Assembly: GCF_002288825.1 (NCBI RefSeq)
Contig: NZ_NSLI01000003.1
Coordinates: forward strand, 186,001 to 250,000
Source of the DNA: Sphingomonas lenta
Lineage (GTDB): Bacteria > Pseudomonadota > Alphaproteobacteria > Sphingomonadales > Sphingomonadaceae
DNA: 64,000 nucleotides
Direction: 5' to 3'
Below are positions 57,036 through 64,000 of the stretch, one piece after another (positions within the stretch are counted from its first letter, which is position 1; every line of letters starts with the position of its first letter). Made by a program: the position numbers and the translations under genes. The notes below the pieces were generated by a model. It did not search any database, was not told where the DNA came from, and was given only the letters and a program-made list of their open reading frames with translations.

Positions 57036-57317
57036 ATGGACTTCATCGCCATCTTGTCGATCTTCGTGCTGGCCTGCTTCGTGGGCTACTTCGTCGTCTG
57101 GTCGGTGACGCCCGCGCTGCACACACCGTTGATGGCGGTGACCAACGCGATCTCGTCGGTGATCATCGTGGGCGCGCTGATCGCGGCCGCGGCGGCGGGC
57201 GCGCCGGGGGCGAAGTGGCTGGGGCTGCTGGCCGTCGTGCTGGCGAGCGTCAACATCTTCGGCGGGTTCGCGGTGACGGAGCGGATGTTGGCCATGTACA
57301 AGAAGAAGGGCCAGTAG
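57036..57317 (+). CDS. pntAB: NAD(P) transhydrogenase subunit alpha, part 2
   Basis: 93 residues with three membrane helices (IAILSIFVLACFVGYFVVWS, then NAISSVIIVGALIAAAAAGA and WLGLLAVVLASVNIFGGFAV). VTPALHTPLMAVTNAISSVI is the characteristic start of the membrane part of PntA. The ATG follows the DUF559 stop by three bases; pntB begins at the next base after its stop. Confidence 0.95.
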   Translation: MDFIAILSIFVLACFVGYFVVWSVTPALHTPLMAVTNAISSVIIVGALIAAAAAGAPGAKWLGLLAVVLASVNIFGGFAVTERMLAMYKKKGQ

Positions 57318-58871
57318 ATGTGCCAAGATCTGCTGTTGAACGGGACGATTTACCACTGCGGCATGGATTCCGCGCCAGAGGAGGTGCGTACTAGTCCCTG
57401 GATCGCTTTGGCTTACCTAGTCGCGGGTATCTGCTTCATACTTGCGCTGCGGGGGCTTTCGGGCCCAGCCTCAAGTCGGCGCGGTAATCGCCTTGGCATG
57501 ATCGGGATGACGATCGCCGTCGTGGTCACGTTCATCACACACGTGCCGACATGGGCGGATCCGGAATTCTACTCGGTCCCCTATGGCCGCGACTATCTGG
57601 CGCTGATCGACTGGACGGCGACACTGGAGATCCTCGCCGCCATCGCCCTCGGCGCGGCGATCGGCTTTACTACCGCCAAGCGCATCGCGATGACGGCGAT
57701 GCCGCAGCTAGTCGCAGCCTTCCACTCGCTCGTCGGCCTGGCGGCAGTGCTGGTCGCGATCGCGGCGTACCTCAACCCGCAGGCGTTCGGGATCGCCGAC
57801 CTGGTCACGCCCATGATCGGTCAGCCCTTCGCCGTCATCGACCCCGTCAGCCGCGTCGAGATGGGGCTGGGCGTCGCGATCGGTGCGATCACCTTCTCGG
57901 GCTCGGTGATCGCGTTCCTCAAGCTGAACGGCAACATGGGCGGCAAGCCGATCCTGCTGCCCGGCCGCCACGTCATCAACATGGGCGTGCTCGCCGCGAT
58001 CGTGGCGCTGATCGCCTATTTCACGCGCGACCAGTCGCCGGCCGTATTCTGGACGATCACGGTCCTGTCGTTCGCGATCGGCTTCCTGCTCATCATCCCC
58101 ATCGGCGGCGCGGACATGCCGGTCGTGGTCAGCATGCTGAACAGCTACTCCGGCTGGGCGGCCGCCGCGATGGGCTTCACGCTGCACAACACCGCCATGA
58201 TCATCACGGGCGCGCTGGTGGGCGCGAGCGGAGCGATCCTCTCCTACATCATGTGCCGGGCGATGAACCGGAGCTTCATCTCCGTCATCGCGGGCGGCTT
58301 CGGCGCGGTCGCCGATACGGGCGGCAGTCAGGCGATCGACCGGCCGTGGAAGCGCGGCAGCGCGGAGGACGCGGCGTTCCTGATGCGCGAGGCCGAGCAG
58401 GTCATCATCGTCCCCGGATACGGCATGGCGGTCGCGCAGGCGCAGCACGCGCTGCGCGAGATGGCGGACCGGTTGAAGGAGGAGGGCGTGCGCGTGAAAT
58501 ACGCGATCCACCCCGTCGCCGGCCGCATGCCGGGCCATATGAACGTGCTGCTGGCGGAAGCGAACGTACCTTATGACGAGGTGTTCGAGCTGGAGGACGT
58601 CAACGCCGAGTTCGCGCAGACGGACGTCGCCTTCGTGATCGGCGCCAACGACGTGACCAACCCCGCCGCCAAGACCGACAAGAGCTCGCCCATCTATGGC
58701 ATGCCCGTGCTCGACGTGGAAAAGGCCAAAACGGTCCTGTTCATCAAGCGCTCGATGGGCGGCGTCGGCTACGCCGGCGTCGACAACGAGCTGTTCTATC
58801 GCGACAACACGATGATGCTGCTCGCCGACGCCAAGAAGATGGTCGAGGAGATCGTCAAGGCGCTCGGGTGA
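57318..58871 (+). CDS. pntB: NAD(P) transhydrogenase subunit beta
   Basis: 517 residues from ATG 57318, or 502 from ATG 57363; conserved sequence begins near SPWIALAYLVAGICFILALR, so the first ~15 residues (with two Cys) may be untranslated. Eight or nine helices, then the NADP(H)-binding domain III: VIIVPGYGMAVAQAQHALRE, HPVAGRMPGHMNVLLAEANV, IGANDVTNPAAKTDKSSPIY and KRSMGGVGYAGVDNELFY. Completes the proton-pumping transhydrogenase. Confidence 0.95.
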   Translation: MCQDLLLNGTIYHCGMDSAPEEVRTSPWIALAYLVAGICFILALRGLSGPASSRRGNRLGMIGMTIAVVVTFITHVPTWADPEFYSVPYGRDYLALIDWTATLEILAAIALGAAIGFTTAKRIAMTAMPQLVAAFHSLVGLAAVLVAIAAYLNPQAFGIADLVTPMIGQPFAVIDPVSRVEMGLGVAIGAITFSGSVIAFLKLNGNMGGKPILLPGRHVINMGVLAAIVALIAYFTRDQSPAVFWTITVLSFAIGFLLIIPIGGADMPVVVSMLNSYSGWAAAAMGFTLHNTAMIITGALVGASGAILSYIMCRAMNRSFISVIAGGFGAVADTGGSQAIDRPWKRGSAEDAAFLMREAEQVIIVPGYGMAVAQAQHALREMADRLKEEGVRVKYAIHPVAGRMPGHMNVLLAEANVPYDEVFELEDVNAEFAQTDVAFVIGANDVTNPAAKTDKSSPIYGMPVLDVEKAKTVLFIKRSMGGVGYAGVDNELFYRDNTMMLLADAKKMVEEIVKALG

Positions 58872-59743
58872 TGCAGATTGCTCCGGACCGGATGGAGTTC
58901 GGATTGCCTGTCGCGCCCTTGTCCCGGACGAACGGACCCGTGGAAGGACCCGCCGCGCCTATCGGCCGCCGCTTCGACGCGGTGCTGATCGGATCGGACG
59001 TCTCCCGCGGCGACGCCTCGGTGCGCGCCGCGGGCGGATGCTCCGTGGCGGCCTTCGGATGGGGCGAGGAAATCCGAATTGCCGGCAGGCCGGTGCTGGT
59101 GATCGAAGCGCAGGGGGCGGACGAGCAAACGATTGCTGACGCGCTGCCCGACGTCGCGCGCTTCGCGGTCGAGCGGGGATGCCGCGTCGTCGCCGCGTTC
59201 GACCGCGAGGCGATCGACGTCGTCGCGGCGTCGCTGCTCGGCGCGGGCGTCGAGCTCCTGTGCGATCCCGACCTGCCGGAGCGGATCGAAGCGCTGCTGC
59301 GCGCGTCCAACGGACGGGACGATCCCGAACCGCTGCTGCGCGAGGAGGGCGGGGAGAACGGCGCGGCGTTCGGCGTGGAGCCGCCGAGCGAGCCCGTCGC
59401 GGAGCCGCGCGACCTGCGCCGTGCGATCCGGTCCAGGCGGCTGCGCGACGAGTTCTTCATGCCCGGCCTGTTCGCCGACCCCGCCTGGGACATGCTGCTC
59501 GACCTCTACGCCGCCGAGTTGGAGGACCAGCCCGTCTCCGTCTCCAGCTTGTGCATCGCCGCCGCGGTCGCGCCGACCACCGCGCTCCGCTGGATCGCGC
59601 GGATGCAGGAGGACGGGCTGCTGCAGCGCAAGCCGGACGCGAACGACCGCCGGCGCGCGTTCATGGTGCTGACGGAGGTCGCGCGCTTGGGGATGCGCCA
59701 GTACCTGCTCGCGGTGAAGCGGGCGGGGTTGAGCGTGGCTTGA
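58871..59743 (+). CDS. Winged-helix (MarR-like) regulator with an N-terminal receiver-like region
   Basis: 290 residues; ATG 58871 shares its A with the pntB stop (GTG 58868 is also possible). Residues 30-140 alternate strands and helices like a degenerate receiver (FDAVLIGSDVSRGD, SVAAFGWGEE, CRVVAAFDREAIDVVAASLL) without the phosphorylation site. Residues 190-290 hold the DNA-binding domain: PVSVSSLCIAAAVAPTTALR, WIARMQEDGLLQRKPDANDR. Probably a regulator; a link to pnt expression is only contextual. Confidence 0.75.
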   Translation: MQIAPDRMEFGLPVAPLSRTNGPVEGPAAPIGRRFDAVLIGSDVSRGDASVRAAGGCSVAAFGWGEEIRIAGRPVLVIEAQGADEQTIADALPDVARFAVERGCRVVAAFDREAIDVVAASLLGAGVELLCDPDLPERIEALLRASNGRDDPEPLLREEGGENGAAFGVEPPSEPVAEPRDLRRAIRSRRLRDEFFMPGLFADPAWDMLLDLYAAELEDQPVSVSSLCIAAAVAPTTALRWIARMQEDGLLQRKPDANDRRRAFMVLTEVARLGMRQYLLAVKRAGLSVA

Positions 59744-59804
59744 GGTTGCACGGCGCACGATAGGGTGGCAGGAGCGCGGGGCCGACGGCTAAGCCGCCGG
59801 CTTC

Positions 59805-59840
59805 GGGGCACCCCGCAAAGTAGTACTTTGCGGGGACCCC
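59805..59840. repeat. CCCCGCAAAGTA palindrome
   Basis: GGGGCACCCCGCAAAGTAGT followed by ACTTTGCGGGGACCCC, self-complementary over 12-bp arms. The same sequence with one different central base is inside repeat copy g (51153-51189); a shorter variant lies at 32699-32720. It is in the 189-bp gap before tRNA-Val. Confidence 0.7.
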
Positions 59841-59932
59841 TCGTCGGTCCGGTTCGACTGCGTCGACCGGCCGGCCGCGGTCGGCCGTGTGCTTCGCGCA
59901 GCGGCGCGGTCGTGGCCGCGCCTCGGCCGATC

Positions 59933-60008
59933 GGGCGCTTAGCTCAGCTGGTAGAGCGGCTCGTTTACACCGAGTAGGTCGGCGGTTCGAACCCGTCAGC
60001 GCCCACCA
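59933..60008 (+). tRNA. tRNA-Val (anticodon TAC)
   Basis: 76 nt: acceptor GGGCGCT/AGCGCCC, D-arm GCTCAGCTGGTAGAGC, anticodon loop TTTACAC, T-arm GGCGGTTCGAACCCGTC (one G-T pair), discriminator A and encoded CCA (60006-60008). Its last 13 nt overlap the end of merR on the other strand. Confidence 0.96.
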
Positions 60009-60415
60009 TCCTCCGGCTCGAACGCCTCGATGATCGGGCAGGGGCCCGCGCCGCCTCCGCCGCAGCGCCGGGCCAGGCGGGCGAGCGCCGCCCGCGCTTC
60101 CTGCAGCTCCGCGATCTTCGCGTCGAGGGTGGCCATGCGGCGTTCGGCCAACGCGTGCGCGCGGGCGCGGTCCTCGGTCGCGTCGAGACTAAGCAGCTCG
60201 CCGATCTCGTCGAGCGTGAATCCCGCCCCCTGCGCCGCGCGGATGAAGCGCAGCCGACGGACCGCGTCGGCGTCGTAGCGGCGCACGGAGCCGGGCGCGC
60301 GGTCGGGCTCGGGCAGCAGGCCGCGGCGCTGGTAGTAGCGCACCGTCTCCACGCCTACGCCGCCCGCTTCCGCCAGCCCCGCGATCGTCAGCGCCACCTC
60401 TTGACTCCGTACCAT
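59996..60415 (-). CDS. MerR-family transcriptional regulator
   Basis: 139 residues from ATG 60415. HTH TIAGLAEAGGVGVETVRYYQ and RRYDADAVRRLRFIRAAQGA, then GFTLDEIGELLSLD, a coiled coil (AHALAERRMATLDAKIAELQ) and a C-terminal metal loop RRCGGGGAGPCPIIEAFE. It follows mercury-type MerR layout, but the first ligand Cys of mercury MerR is absent (DATEDRARAH in its place), so the effector may differ. The start lies within the operator read on the other strand; GTG 60397 is an alternative. Confidence 0.85.
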   Translation of the reverse strand: MVRSQEVALTIAGLAEAGGVGVETVRYYQRRGLLPEPDRAPGSVRRYDADAVRRLRFIRAAQGAGFTLDEIGELLSLDATEDRARAHALAERRMATLDAKIAELQEARAALARLARRCGGGGAGPCPIIEAFEPEDGGR

Positions 60416-60431
60416 GCTACGGACCCCATGT
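60401..60431 (+). promoter_or_regulatory. mer-type operator/promoter
   Basis: TTGACTCCGTACCATGCTAC followed by GGA: a -35 box TTGACT at 60401-60406, with dyad arms CCGTA (60407-60411) and TACGG (60418-60422) in the spacer, as in classic mer operators. The -10 is weak (around 60426-60432), as expected for the stretched 19-20-bp spacers that MerR proteins untwist. It faces the glutaredoxin/MauE gene, 40 bp away. Confidence 0.6.
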
Positions 60432-60470
60432 GGGTAGGGCGACACCATCGACCAAGCCCGGAGCGCCCCC

Positions 60471-61217
60471 ATGAAGACCGCCACCCTGTACCGCATGGCC
60501 ATCGGCCACCACGAATGTCCGCACGGATTGAAGGCGCGGGACCTCCTGCGGCGGCGCGGCTACGAGGTGGTCGAGCATCTGCTCGATACGCGCGAACGCG
60601 TAGACGCGTTCAAGGCGGCGCACGGCGTCCGGACGACGCCGCAAGCGTTCATCGGCGGCGAGCGCGTCGGCGGTTACGACGACCTCCGCCGCTTCTTCGG
60701 CCTTCGCGTGCCCGACCCCGAGAAGCCGAGCTACCGCCCCGTCGCCGCGCTGTTCGCGGTCACCGCGCTGATGGCGCTCGCCGCGAGCCACGCCGCGTTC
60801 GGCACCGCGCTGACGGTGCGCGCGGCCGAGTGGTTCGTGGCGTTCAGCATGTGCGTGCTGGCGGTGCTCAAGCTGCAGAACGTCGAGCGGTTCGCGACGA
60901 TGTTCCTGAACTACGACCTGCTCGCCAAACGCTGGGTGCCTTACGCCTATCTCTACCCGTATCTGGAGGCGCTGGCGGGCGTGCTGATGGTGGCGGGCGC
61001 GCTCGACTGGGTGTCGGTGCCCGTCGCGCTGTTCATCGGCGGGGTGGGCGCGGCGTCCGTGTTCAAGGCGGTGTATGTCGATCGACGAGAACTTAAGTGC
61101 GCGTGCGTCGGCGGCGACTCGAACGTTCCGCTGGGCTTCGTGTCGCTCACGGAGAATGTCGGCATGGTCGCGATGGCGCTGTGGATGCTGCTCGGCCCGG
61201 CCATGCGGATGGCGTGA
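60471..61217 (+). CDS. Glutaredoxin-like domain fused to a MauE/DoxX-type membrane domain
   Basis: 248 residues. Residues 1-82: glutaredoxin fold with a single-cysteine site (HHECPHGLKARDLL) and GSH/TTP loop VRTTPQAFIGGERVGGYDDL. Residues 88-245: four-helix membrane domain as in MauE/DoxX redox proteins (FVAFSMCVLAVLKLQNVERF, YAYLYPYLEALAGVLMVAGA), with a CxC (LKCACVGGDSNVPLG). Likely thiol redox protein of the inner membrane, controlled by the divergent MerR regulator. Confidence 0.85.
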   Translation: MKTATLYRMAIGHHECPHGLKARDLLRRRGYEVVEHLLDTRERVDAFKAAHGVRTTPQAFIGGERVGGYDDLRRFFGLRVPDPEKPSYRPVAALFAVTALMALAASHAAFGTALTVRAAEWFVAFSMCVLAVLKLQNVERFATMFLNYDLLAKRWVPYAYLYPYLEALAGVLMVAGALDWVSVPVALFIGGVGAASVFKAVYVDRRELKCACVGGDSNVPLGFVSLTENVGMVAMALWMLLGPAMRMA

Positions 61218-61221
61218 ACGG

Positions 61222-61677
61222 TCAGTAATCCGTCGGCGGTGCGACGATCGCCACGGGCTGTTCGGCGGGCTCGGGTTCGCTCAAGACCGTCGTCCTCGGC
61301 GACTCGATGCGCATGACGGCGGGCATGGGCGTCGGCTCGGCTTCGAAGGGGGGCAGCGGGCCTTCGAGCTCGGCGAGCAGCTCGGAGTCGTCGAACGCGT
61401 CCGGTTCGGGTGCGGGCGGGGGTTCGGCGCGGGGCGGCTCGGCGATGACGTCGGGGCCCCAGCCGATCGGCGTGAAGGTGGGCGGCGCAGGCCGCGTGGG
61501 CTCGGGCGGCGCATAGGCGGGCTCGCGCCACCCGGCCGGGGCCGCGAAGCGGTAGAAGGGGTTGATCGCCGACACGGTGTGCGTCGCGATCAGCGAGCCG
61601 AGCATCATGCTCCCGCTCGCCGCGCCCAGCGCGGCGGCGAGGCGCTTGCCCGTGAGCATCCGGCGGCGGGGGGGCAT
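61222..61677 (-). CDS. Proline-rich single-pass membrane protein
   Basis: 151 residues from ATG 61677, which shares its A with the stop of the protease gene. A basic start (PPRRRMLTGKRLAAALG) leads into one weak hydrophobic segment (AASGSMMLGSLIATHTVSAI), then ~110 residues rich in Pro, Glu and Ala. No domain recognised. Likely anchored with a flexible periplasmic part; cotranscribed with the M48 protease. Confidence 0.65.
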   Translation of the reverse strand: MPPRRRMLTGKRLAAALGAASGSMMLGSLIATHTVSAINPFYRFAAPAGWREPAYAPPEPTRPAPPTFTPIGWGPDVIAEPPRAEPPPAPEPDAFDDSELLAELEGPLPPFEAEPTPMPAVMRIESPRTTVLSEPEPAEQPVAIVAPPTDY

Positions 61678-63131
61678 CAATAGGTGACCAGCTTGACCTT
61701 GTCGCCCGGGCGCAGCGCCTGGTTCGGTTCGAGCCGGTTGAGGACCAGGAACCGTTCCAGCCGGTAGTCCGGATAGGCCATGCGCGCGCTCAAGGACGCG
61801 GGCGTGTCGCGGGACCCGACGGTGACCACGCGGACGTAGCGCGGGCGGATCTGGGCGGCCTCGCTCGACGACAGGCGGCGGAGCGAGCCGAAGGTCTGCT
61901 CCAGCGCGCCGGGTCCGCGGCCGGCCTGCGACAGCGTGACGAAGTGGACCGCGCGGGTGGGGGCGAGCTGGTAGGCGAAGACGGTCACGTCGACGGGCGT
62001 GTTGCCGCTCTGCGCACGGAGCTGCGTATAGGCGGCGGGGATGCCGTTCACCGTGGTGCGCTGCGCGGGTGCGGCGCCGGTCGCGCCGCCGCCCAGGCCG
62101 CGAACGACGTTGGCGACATAGGTCCCCAGATCGCCCTGGAAGGGCGCGGTCGAGAACTGCGCCTGCCCGCCCGAGCCCTGGATGGAGACGGCCTCCGTGC
62201 CGTTCTGCATCGTGAAGCCCTGGGGCACGGTGAAGGCGATGCCGAGGCTGGGGTGGAGGAAGCTGTTGCCTTCGATCACGCCCTGCTTGGGGTCCTCGCC
62301 GTACATCATGCCGTCTATCGCGGCGAGGAACGCGTCGCGGTTGCGCGTGGGGGTAGCGACGCGAACCGTCGCGGCCTGCTGCTGCGCGCGGCGGATGCGT
62401 GAGGCGGGCTCGGGGTGGGTGCTGGCCCAGCCGGGCAGCGAGCGCGCCTCGCCGCGGAGCGCGCCCTGGAGCTGGTTCTGCTCGGCCAAGGACTCGAGCA
62501 TGGTCGAGAGCGCTAGCGGGTCGTAGTTGGCGGACGCGAGATAGCGCACGGCTAGGTCGTCGGATTGAGTCTCCTGCGAGCGCGAGAAGCCGAGCGTGTC
62601 GAGCTGGAACAGCGAGGGCACGCTGCGCGCGGCGAGTCCGCCGAGGCCGGAGTTGCCGAAGAGCGCGCCCAGGCCGAGCTGGCCCAGCGCGCCCAGGATC
62701 GAGTTGCGCTGCGCGCGCGTCTGCCGCGAGCGCGAGTGGCGCGCGGCGACGTGGGCGACCTCGTGGCCCATGACGGCGGCGAGCTCCGCCTCGTCGTTCA
62801 TCAGCGCGACCAGGTCGCGCGTGACGTACACGTAGCCGCCCGGGATGGCGAAGGCGTTGTTGACGGGCGAGTTCAGGAGCGTGACGTTGAACGCGCCCGG
62901 GCTGTTCGAAAGGCCCGACTGCGTCGCGATGCGCTGGCCGATCTGCTCGACGTAAGCCGCCTGCCGGCCCGTCAGCGCACCGCCATATTCCTGGATCAGC
63001 CCCTGGTTCGCCTGCGCGCCCTGCTGGCGTTCCTGGGCGGTGATGGGCTGGGCCCGGCCGTACTGGAGCGCGCTGGATTGCGCGTAGACGGGCGCGGCGA
63101 GGAGGAGGGAGAGGGCGAGCAGGCGACGCAT
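61677..63131 (-). CDS. M48-family periplasmic zinc metalloprotease (BepA/YfgC-like)
   Basis: 484 residues from ATG 63131 with a signal peptide (MRRLLALSLLLAAPVYA). Protease core: PITAQERQQGAQANQGLIQE, NNAFAIPGGYVYVTRDLVAL, zinc site VMGHEVAHVAARH and the third ligand region SRSQETQSDDLAVRYLASAN. The second half (residues ~300-485) is a C-terminal extension ending in a LysM-like segment (LVLNRLEPNQALRPGDKVKL). A role in outer-membrane protein quality control is likely by family. Confidence 0.92.
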   Translation of the reverse strand: MRRLLALSLLLAAPVYAQSSALQYGRAQPITAQERQQGAQANQGLIQEYGGALTGRQAAYVEQIGQRIATQSGLSNSPGAFNVTLLNSPVNNAFAIPGGYVYVTRDLVALMNDEAELAAVMGHEVAHVAARHSRSRQTRAQRNSILGALGQLGLGALFGNSGLGGLAARSVPSLFQLDTLGFSRSQETQSDDLAVRYLASANYDPLALSTMLESLAEQNQLQGALRGEARSLPGWASTHPEPASRIRRAQQQAATVRVATPTRNRDAFLAAIDGMMYGEDPKQGVIEGNSFLHPSLGIAFTVPQGFTMQNGTEAVSIQGSGGQAQFSTAPFQGDLGTYVANVVRGLGGGATGAAPAQRTTVNGIPAAYTQLRAQSGNTPVDVTVFAYQLAPTRAVHFVTLSQAGRGPGALEQTFGSLRRLSSSEAAQIRPRYVRVVTVGSRDTPASLSARMAYPDYRLERFLVLNRLEPNQALRPGDKVKLVTY

Positions 63132-63196
63132 ACGGGACCTCTGGAACGCTGGAACACTGATCCAGGTTGAACCCGAAACGACCGGGTGCGGTTCCG

Positions 63197-63763
63197 CTAC
63201 AGCGCCCGCACCAGCTTCACCGCGCGCGCGACCCAGGGCGGGTCGGCCACGACTTGCTGGCGCGCCCCGTGGCCGGGCGGCAGGACGAGCAGCTTCCGCC
63301 CGCCCTCGCGCCCGATCAGGCGGCCGAACAGGAAGCGGCCGGCGGGGCGGGGCACGAGCACGTCGCGGTTCATTGCGTCGCCGAAGCGATCGGGCCCGAG
63401 CGTCTCGCACCAAATCTCGTCGCCCGCGCGATAATCGCCGACACCCTGGCTCACCATCACGGCGACCGCGCCCGGCGTAGGCGCGGGCGGGAGGGCGGCC
63501 TGCGCGCGCCGGGGGGCATGCGCCCCGGCGGCGTCGAGCAGCGCCGCGACCGGCAGCTCGACTCGGTCGGGCAACTTGACCAGGTCGGCGGGCTCGACCT
63601 CGAGCGCCGCGGCGATACGGCGGAGCCAGGGCAAGGACACGGTGCGCGTGCCGCATTCGAGCCGCCCAATCGTCTGCGGCGTGGTGGGCGGGTCGCAGCG
63701 CTGCGCCACCTCCTCCAACGTCAACCCCTTGGCGCGTCGGACCTCTCGAATGGCGGTGATCAA
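63197..63763 (-). CDS. XRE-family regulator with a peptidase S24-like tail
   Basis: 188 residues. HTH-XRE in the first 65 (VRRAKGLTLEEVAQRC, TTPQTIGRLECGTRTVSLPW). Residues 95-185 resemble the LexA/CI S24 domain (GAVAVMVSQGVGDYRAGDEI, NRDVLVPRPAGRFLFGRLIG) but I could not identify an intact Ser-Lys dyad. Probably a repressor of unknown target. Confidence 0.82.
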   Translation of the reverse strand: MITAIREVRRAKGLTLEEVAQRCDPPTTPQTIGRLECGTRTVSLPWLRRIAAALEVEPADLVKLPDRVELPVAALLDAAGAHAPRRAQAALPPAPTPGAVAVMVSQGVGDYRAGDEIWCETLGPDRFGDAMNRDVLVPRPAGRFLFGRLIGREGGRKLLVLPPGHGARQQVVADPPWVARAVKLVRAL

Positions 63764-63855
63764 GGAAACGGCTCCTAACCAGCGTGGTTTCCATCTGTCC
63801 TACAGGATCGCCGTCGTGGCAAGCCCGGTGCGACTCGGGCGAAGGAGGGCGTGTG

Positions 63856-64000
63856 ATGCGGGCGTTGGCGGAACGGAGAACGGCGGGCGGGCGGAGCGTG
63901 ATGGTGAACCTGCGCGAGTCGCCGCTCGCCTGGCTGATGGCGCGCGAGCTCGTCAGCTTGCGGCAGTTCGAGGCGGGGGAGCGGCTGCGCGGTGATTATG
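63856..64000 (+). CDS. DUF6456-like protein, 5' part only
   Basis: The first 48 residues are in the window, from ATG 63856 after GAAGGAGG. RESPLAWLMARELVSLRQFE followed by AGERLRGDY matches the conserved start of DUF6456 proteins of alphaproteobacteria. The gene continues beyond 64000, so length and function cannot be judged. Confidence 0.72.
   Translation, partial: MRALAERRTAGGRSVMVNLRESPLAWLMARELVSLRQFEAGERLRGDY

Noticed and set aside
63132..63794. Upstream extension of the M48 protease to a 705-residue product
   Set aside because: The extension overlaps the XRE gene and its promoter, and a proper signal peptide begins at ATG 63131.

Overview
This window comes from a high-GC alphaproteobacterium, most likely a member of the Sphingomonadaceae. 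Lineage markers are a CcrM-type GANTC methyltransferase downstream of rnhB, the division regulator MipZ, a C4-pathway ALA synthase, an aa3-oxidase subunit IV next to a three-gene transhydrogenase, and the panC / mipZ / J-domain / phosphomutase neighbourhood. Gene packing is dense, with many 4-bp ATGA or GTGA overlaps.

Layout. 1-2.9 kb: a truncated periplasmic trehalase, then remains of a decayed sugar-use locus (SDR, GH42 beta-galactosidase and TonB receptor fragments). 2.9-12.4 kb: lipoprotein, PhoD phosphatase, ExoX-like exonuclease, PH-domain protein, phosphomutase, J-domain protein, MipZ, PanC, Sel1 protein, TopA. 12.4-16.5 kb: repeat-rich stretch holding a secreted serralysin and, divergently, its Inh-type inhibitor. 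16.5-26.7 kb: dprA-plsY, murI, hemA, glyA, nrdR, a TrmJ-like methylase, chorismate mutase, two small paralogous secreted proteins, rpsD. 27-38.3 kb: agmatine-to-putrescine operon, UDGb glycosylase, folK, tRNA-Lys, galE, msrA, tsaC, acyl-CoA dehydrogenase, NAT, glycosyltransferase, GntR, nitroreductase. 38.4-44.5 kb: POT peptide transporter, NnrU, a probable polymorphic toxin with a small immunity gene, aldo-keto reductase, dicarboxylate symporter. 44.6-49.8 kb: glmM-thiD-rnhB, ccrM, folP. 50-55 kb: bestrophin between repeat clusters, two SDRs, PilZ protein, orphan sigma-54 response regulator. 55.3-59.7 kb: pnt operon interrupted by a DUF559 endonuclease element. 59.9-64 kb: tRNA-Val, MerR with a mer-like operator and a glutaredoxin/MauE membrane protein, M48 protease, XRE regulator and the start of a DUF6456 gene.

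The least ordinary content is in the repeats. Eight copies of a modular element combine a constant hairpin with one or two hairpins whose arms differ from copy to copy yet stay self-complementary; nearly all have the same end against a stop codon. Separately, a DUF559 nuclease gene sits inside a palindromic element whose gene-less short version occurs elsewhere in the window. A toxin/immunity pair with no visible delivery module is the third item to follow up. Start codons, repeats and motifs were read by eye; family assignments rest on recognised motifs, not on searches.
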